From CAYYBZ01 sp964470285 [NCBI: uncultured Oligoflexia bacterium] (GTDB lineage: Bacteria; Bdellovibrionota_G; CAYYBZ01): a DNA stretch of 8,868 nucleotides. Of the stretch, positions 7,601 through 8,868 are shown piece after piece. How positions within the stretch are numbered: the stretch's first letter is position 1; the number at the start of each line of letters is the position of its first letter. The DNA lies in the NCBI GenBank assembly GCA_964470285.1, contig CAYYBZ010000024.1, forward strand, positions 867 through 9,734. Direction: 5' to 3'. Below the pieces are notes generated by a model. That model did not search any database and was not told the DNA's origin. It saw only the letters and a program-made list of their open reading frames with translations. A program made the translations under genes and the position numbers.

Positions 7601-7946
7601 CTTCCAGGGGTGATCCTACTTTAAACCTTACGGTTATTAATGCTCCGTGAGGTCTTGATATGCTGTAGACATATTCTACTCCGGCAATGCCGAAAAACAT
7701 TTTTTCAAGAGGTGTAGTGATACGCTCTTCAACTTCCTCCGGGCTTGCTCCGGGATACGGAGCCATTACATCAATCATGGGAACTATGATTTGAGGTTCT
7801 TCTTCTTTCGGTGTTATATATACCGAAAAAAATCCTAGTAGAATCGCTGTTATTATCAGAAGCGGTGTCAGTTTCGAGGTAACGAACATGTCGGCAATTT
7901 TGCCGGATATACCTATTTTCTTTTCCTTTTTAGGAATCTCACTCAT
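4698..7946 (-). CDS. RND-superfamily efflux pump permease (AcrB/HAE-1-like inner-membrane subunit)
   Basis: A full-length 1082-residue RND permease, the proton-driven inner-membrane subunit of a tripartite efflux pump. It has the duplicated plan: TM1 at about 25-44, a periplasmic loop to about 345, TM2-TM6 at about 350-504, TM7 at about 544-565, a second periplasmic loop to about 905, and TM8-TM12 at about 906-1056. TM4 carries GILVDDAIVVVEN (413-425) with the proton-relay pair D417-D418, equivalent to AcrB D407-D408. TM10 carries VRNSIILVD (974-982), with R975 near the place of the AcrB lysine. Other marks are PGASPEEVEERITTPLE (65-81), IDDVP (146-150) and EIPPGPPVLST (687-697). The cytoplasmic TM6-TM7 loop has four histidines (509-522). 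The start has AGAGGTGA at 7950-7957, and the ATG overlaps the TGA of the TolC-family gene (ATGA). Substrate is not deducible. The DD motif favours a HAE-1-like pump over a CusA-type metal pump, but the small neighbours suggest something other than general drug efflux. Confidence 0.95.
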   Translation of the reverse strand: MSEIPKKEKKIGISGKIADMFVTSKLTPLLIITAILLGFFSVYITPKEEEPQIIVPMIDVMAPYPGASPEEVEERITTPLEKMFFGIAGVEYVYSISRPHGALITVRFKVGSPLEESLVKIHHKVMENAASRPQGAMQPMVRSYTIDDVPFYAVTLHSKELNDFSLRKTALEVERYLSEIPDISEIEVIGGRSRQVRVIPDPYKMKVKNVTLMEVMGPIMQGNVKGPVGTTKDSSPEYVVELDEFIKNAKELSQFVVGLKAGRAVYLKDVAKVIDGPEERKEYVLFGSKKGHLESAVTLSLSKRPGTNATLLAQKVQNELKSMKGSLIPGNVEFTITRDYGKTAQGKSDELIKHLLIASLSVVIFIALALGIRFSMVVGIAVPVTLALTLLIYYLFGYTLNRVTLFALIFSIGILVDDAIVVVENIQRHFKIYKKKRTFREIVVRAVNEVGDPTILATIAVIAAILPMAFVSGLMGPYMRPIPVGASIAMIFSLIVAFVVSPWAAMKMHARQAHSNDPHDEHESEGVMGRFYRKQMKRLVENRLYFAGFFILLIVLFAGSLFLVYGKAVKVKMLPFDNKSEMQIVIDKDEGSTLEETLAVAGDMGKYLKSVEEVTDYQIYAGTSAPFNFNGMVRHYFMRKAPHYADIQVNLTDKHHREKDSHPLAKEIRPQLVKIAQRHGARVKVVEIPPGPPVLSTMVAEIYGPSLEDQISLASKVKEIFENEQGVIDVDWMVEKRQEKYMLKIDRKKASLMRVNLNHVFQTVHSAFQGFNAGVFHAPSERETVPIWIQLPRKERKDISALLELNIMSMDGSLIPLKRFMSVEKDFEQRAIHHKNLKRVVYVIGDLAGSEESPVYAINSMNEKIKNLSIAGQEGLEIYSNKYPDYTDKLSMKWDGEWQITYEVFRDMGIAFALVLILIYVIVVGWFQSFIIPIVIMLPIPLSLIGIFPGHMMHGAFFTATSMIGFIAGAGIIVRNSIILVDFVELKLREGSTLKEAVIDAGAVRFRPILLTAAAVVVGAFVILFDPIFEGLAISLIYGEVVAVLLSPVAIPLLYYKMSGKSREKLLKPVNVQKNITSQEEK

Positions 7947-8868
7947 AGCTCACCTCTTTCGAATTGAAGATCGACACGGGAATTTACAAAATTATATCTG
8001 GCCTGTGCAACATTGACTTTTGCCTCAACCCATCTGGCAATAGCATCTGAAAGATCCTTAAGCGGTAATGACCCCTGTTTATATCTTAAGTTGGCAAATT
8101 GAAGTGCTTCATCCGCTTTTCCGAATGAAGCTTTTGCAAGTTTTAACTCTTCCTTTTTACCGATTAGGGTTTTTTGTGACTTTTCTATTGCGGTTTTGTT
8201 GTTTTTTATCTTTTCTCTGTAAGCAAAATTAATTTGATTTTCCATTGCTTTTGTTTCACCGAGTTTGCCGTATTTAGAATAATCGAAAATGTTGAAAGTG
8301 AGAACAAAGCCGAGCTGATATGCATCCGCACCTGAGCCCCATACGGGATGGTTATATGCATAAGATGTAAAGAAATCTATTCTCGGCCCCATCATCGAGT
8401 AAATGGATTTCTTCCGATACTTTATAGCCTCCAGATTCAATGAAAGGCCCGCAATATCCGGTCTTAAAGTTTCTGTTTCATTTGAAACGGCTTTAAGATC
8501 GATATTTTCGTTAATTGAGTCGGTTAAATCAACCAGGGCGTTTTCCGGTAATTCAAGAAGCGATTTTAAGGTTTCATGAAGAATCTCAATTTCGGTGGAT
8601 ACATGTCGGGCCTTCTGTTCAAGAGCATATTTTGTCGCCTGTGAGAGTAAAAAACACGTGGTCGTAGCGCTGTTAGGTGCCTGAATAAGGTTGTAAGAGT
8701 TCTCGAGATCTTCCAGCTGAACTACACCCTCAGTTATGTGGCTTAAAGATTCTTCAGCTGAAATTATTCCATAGTATACTTTGGCTATATATTTTTTAAT
8801 GTTTGACTGTGCATAAACGGCTTCATATTTGGAAGCTTCAAACCCTTTTTTAGCGGATTTATGCATAA
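7943..8868 (-). CDS. TolC-family outer-membrane efflux channel protein, 5'-truncated by the window edge
   Basis: Outer-membrane and periplasmic tunnel component for the RND pump. About 307 residues are visible, against the usual 400-450. There is no signal peptide, and the visible part begins in the helical barrel, so the true start lies off the window and the ATG at 8866 is internal. It has long amphipathic helices at about 1-107 (KVYYGIISAEESL at 29-41, ending in LLELPENALVDL at 103-114). A second repeat starts near LRPDIAGLSLNLEA (134-147), has a beta-strand part with PRIDFFTSYAYN (161-172) and LGFVLTFNIFDYSKYG (185-200), and closes with helices bearing ANLRYKQGSLPLKDLSDA (258-275). That matches the outer-membrane efflux protein repeat. 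The gene overlaps the RND start by four bases. Family is secure from layout and context; the first repeat is more divergent than the second. Confidence 0.88.
   Translation of the reverse strand, partial: MHKSAKKGFEASKYEAVYAQSNIKKYIAKVYYGIISAEESLSHITEGVVQLEDLENSYNLIQAPNSATTTCFLLSQATKYALEQKARHVSTEIEILHETLKSLLELPENALVDLTDSINENIDLKAVSNETETLRPDIAGLSLNLEAIKYRKKSIYSMMGPRIDFFTSYAYNHPVWGSGADAYQLGFVLTFNIFDYSKYGKLGETKAMENQINFAYREKIKNNKTAIEKSQKTLIGKKEELKLAKASFGKADEALQFANLRYKQGSLPLKDLSDAIARWVEAKVNVAQARYNFVNSRVDLQFERGEL

Noticed and set aside
4698-7946. CusA-type (HME) heavy-metal RND pump
   Set aside because: TM4 has the DD pair in GILVDDAIVVVEN, typical of HAE-1 pumps; I could not identify the CusA-type TM4 pattern or its methionine relay.
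8864-8866. ATG at the right edge as the true start of the TolC-family gene
   Set aside because: No signal peptide follows, and the protein begins within the helical barrel, so the gene continues off the window.

Overview
The window comes from an AT-rich Gram-negative bacterium. The outer-membrane TolC-family protein and the RND pump require a double membrane. The protein style (GlnD with HD and ACT domains, multi-PAS sensors, this type of RND pump) fits Desulfobacterota (old Deltaproteobacteria), Deferribacterota or a similar lineage. That placement is an impression from the proteins, not a demonstrated assignment.

The left part (about 1-3865) reads on the + strand. It holds the 3' five-sixths or so of glnD, the PII uridylyltransferase/uridylyl-removing enzyme of nitrogen control, whose 5' end lies off the window. 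After a 72-bp gap comes a 512-residue cytoplasmic protein made of four PAS domains in a row, with no recognisable output domain.

The right part (3893-8868) is a tightly packed - strand operon read from right to left. It begins with a 5'-truncated TolC-family outer-membrane channel, followed by a full-length RND permease of 1082 residues. Two consecutive tiny two-helix membrane proteins of the DUF2892 family come next, and then a DUF302 protein. Gene junctions are ATGA (4-base overlap), TAATG (1-base overlap), 2 bp and 15 bp, and each downstream gene has a clear Shine-Dalgarno, so co-translation is likely. No periplasmic adaptor (MFP/HlyD-like) gene is in view. It would have to lie upstream of the TolC gene, off the window, or elsewhere.

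The two halves converge at 3866-3892, with a weak hairpin overlapping the end of the PAS gene. There is no gene-free stretch over 300 bases, and I saw no RNA gene, mobile element, CRISPR array or obvious repeat family. The most interesting item is the RND-DUF2892-DUF2892-DUF302 cassette. All three small proteins carry short cysteine motifs (WCP, WCP, ACNP and LPCN), which suggests a thiol-, sulfur- or metal-related job for this pump system. That function is inference.
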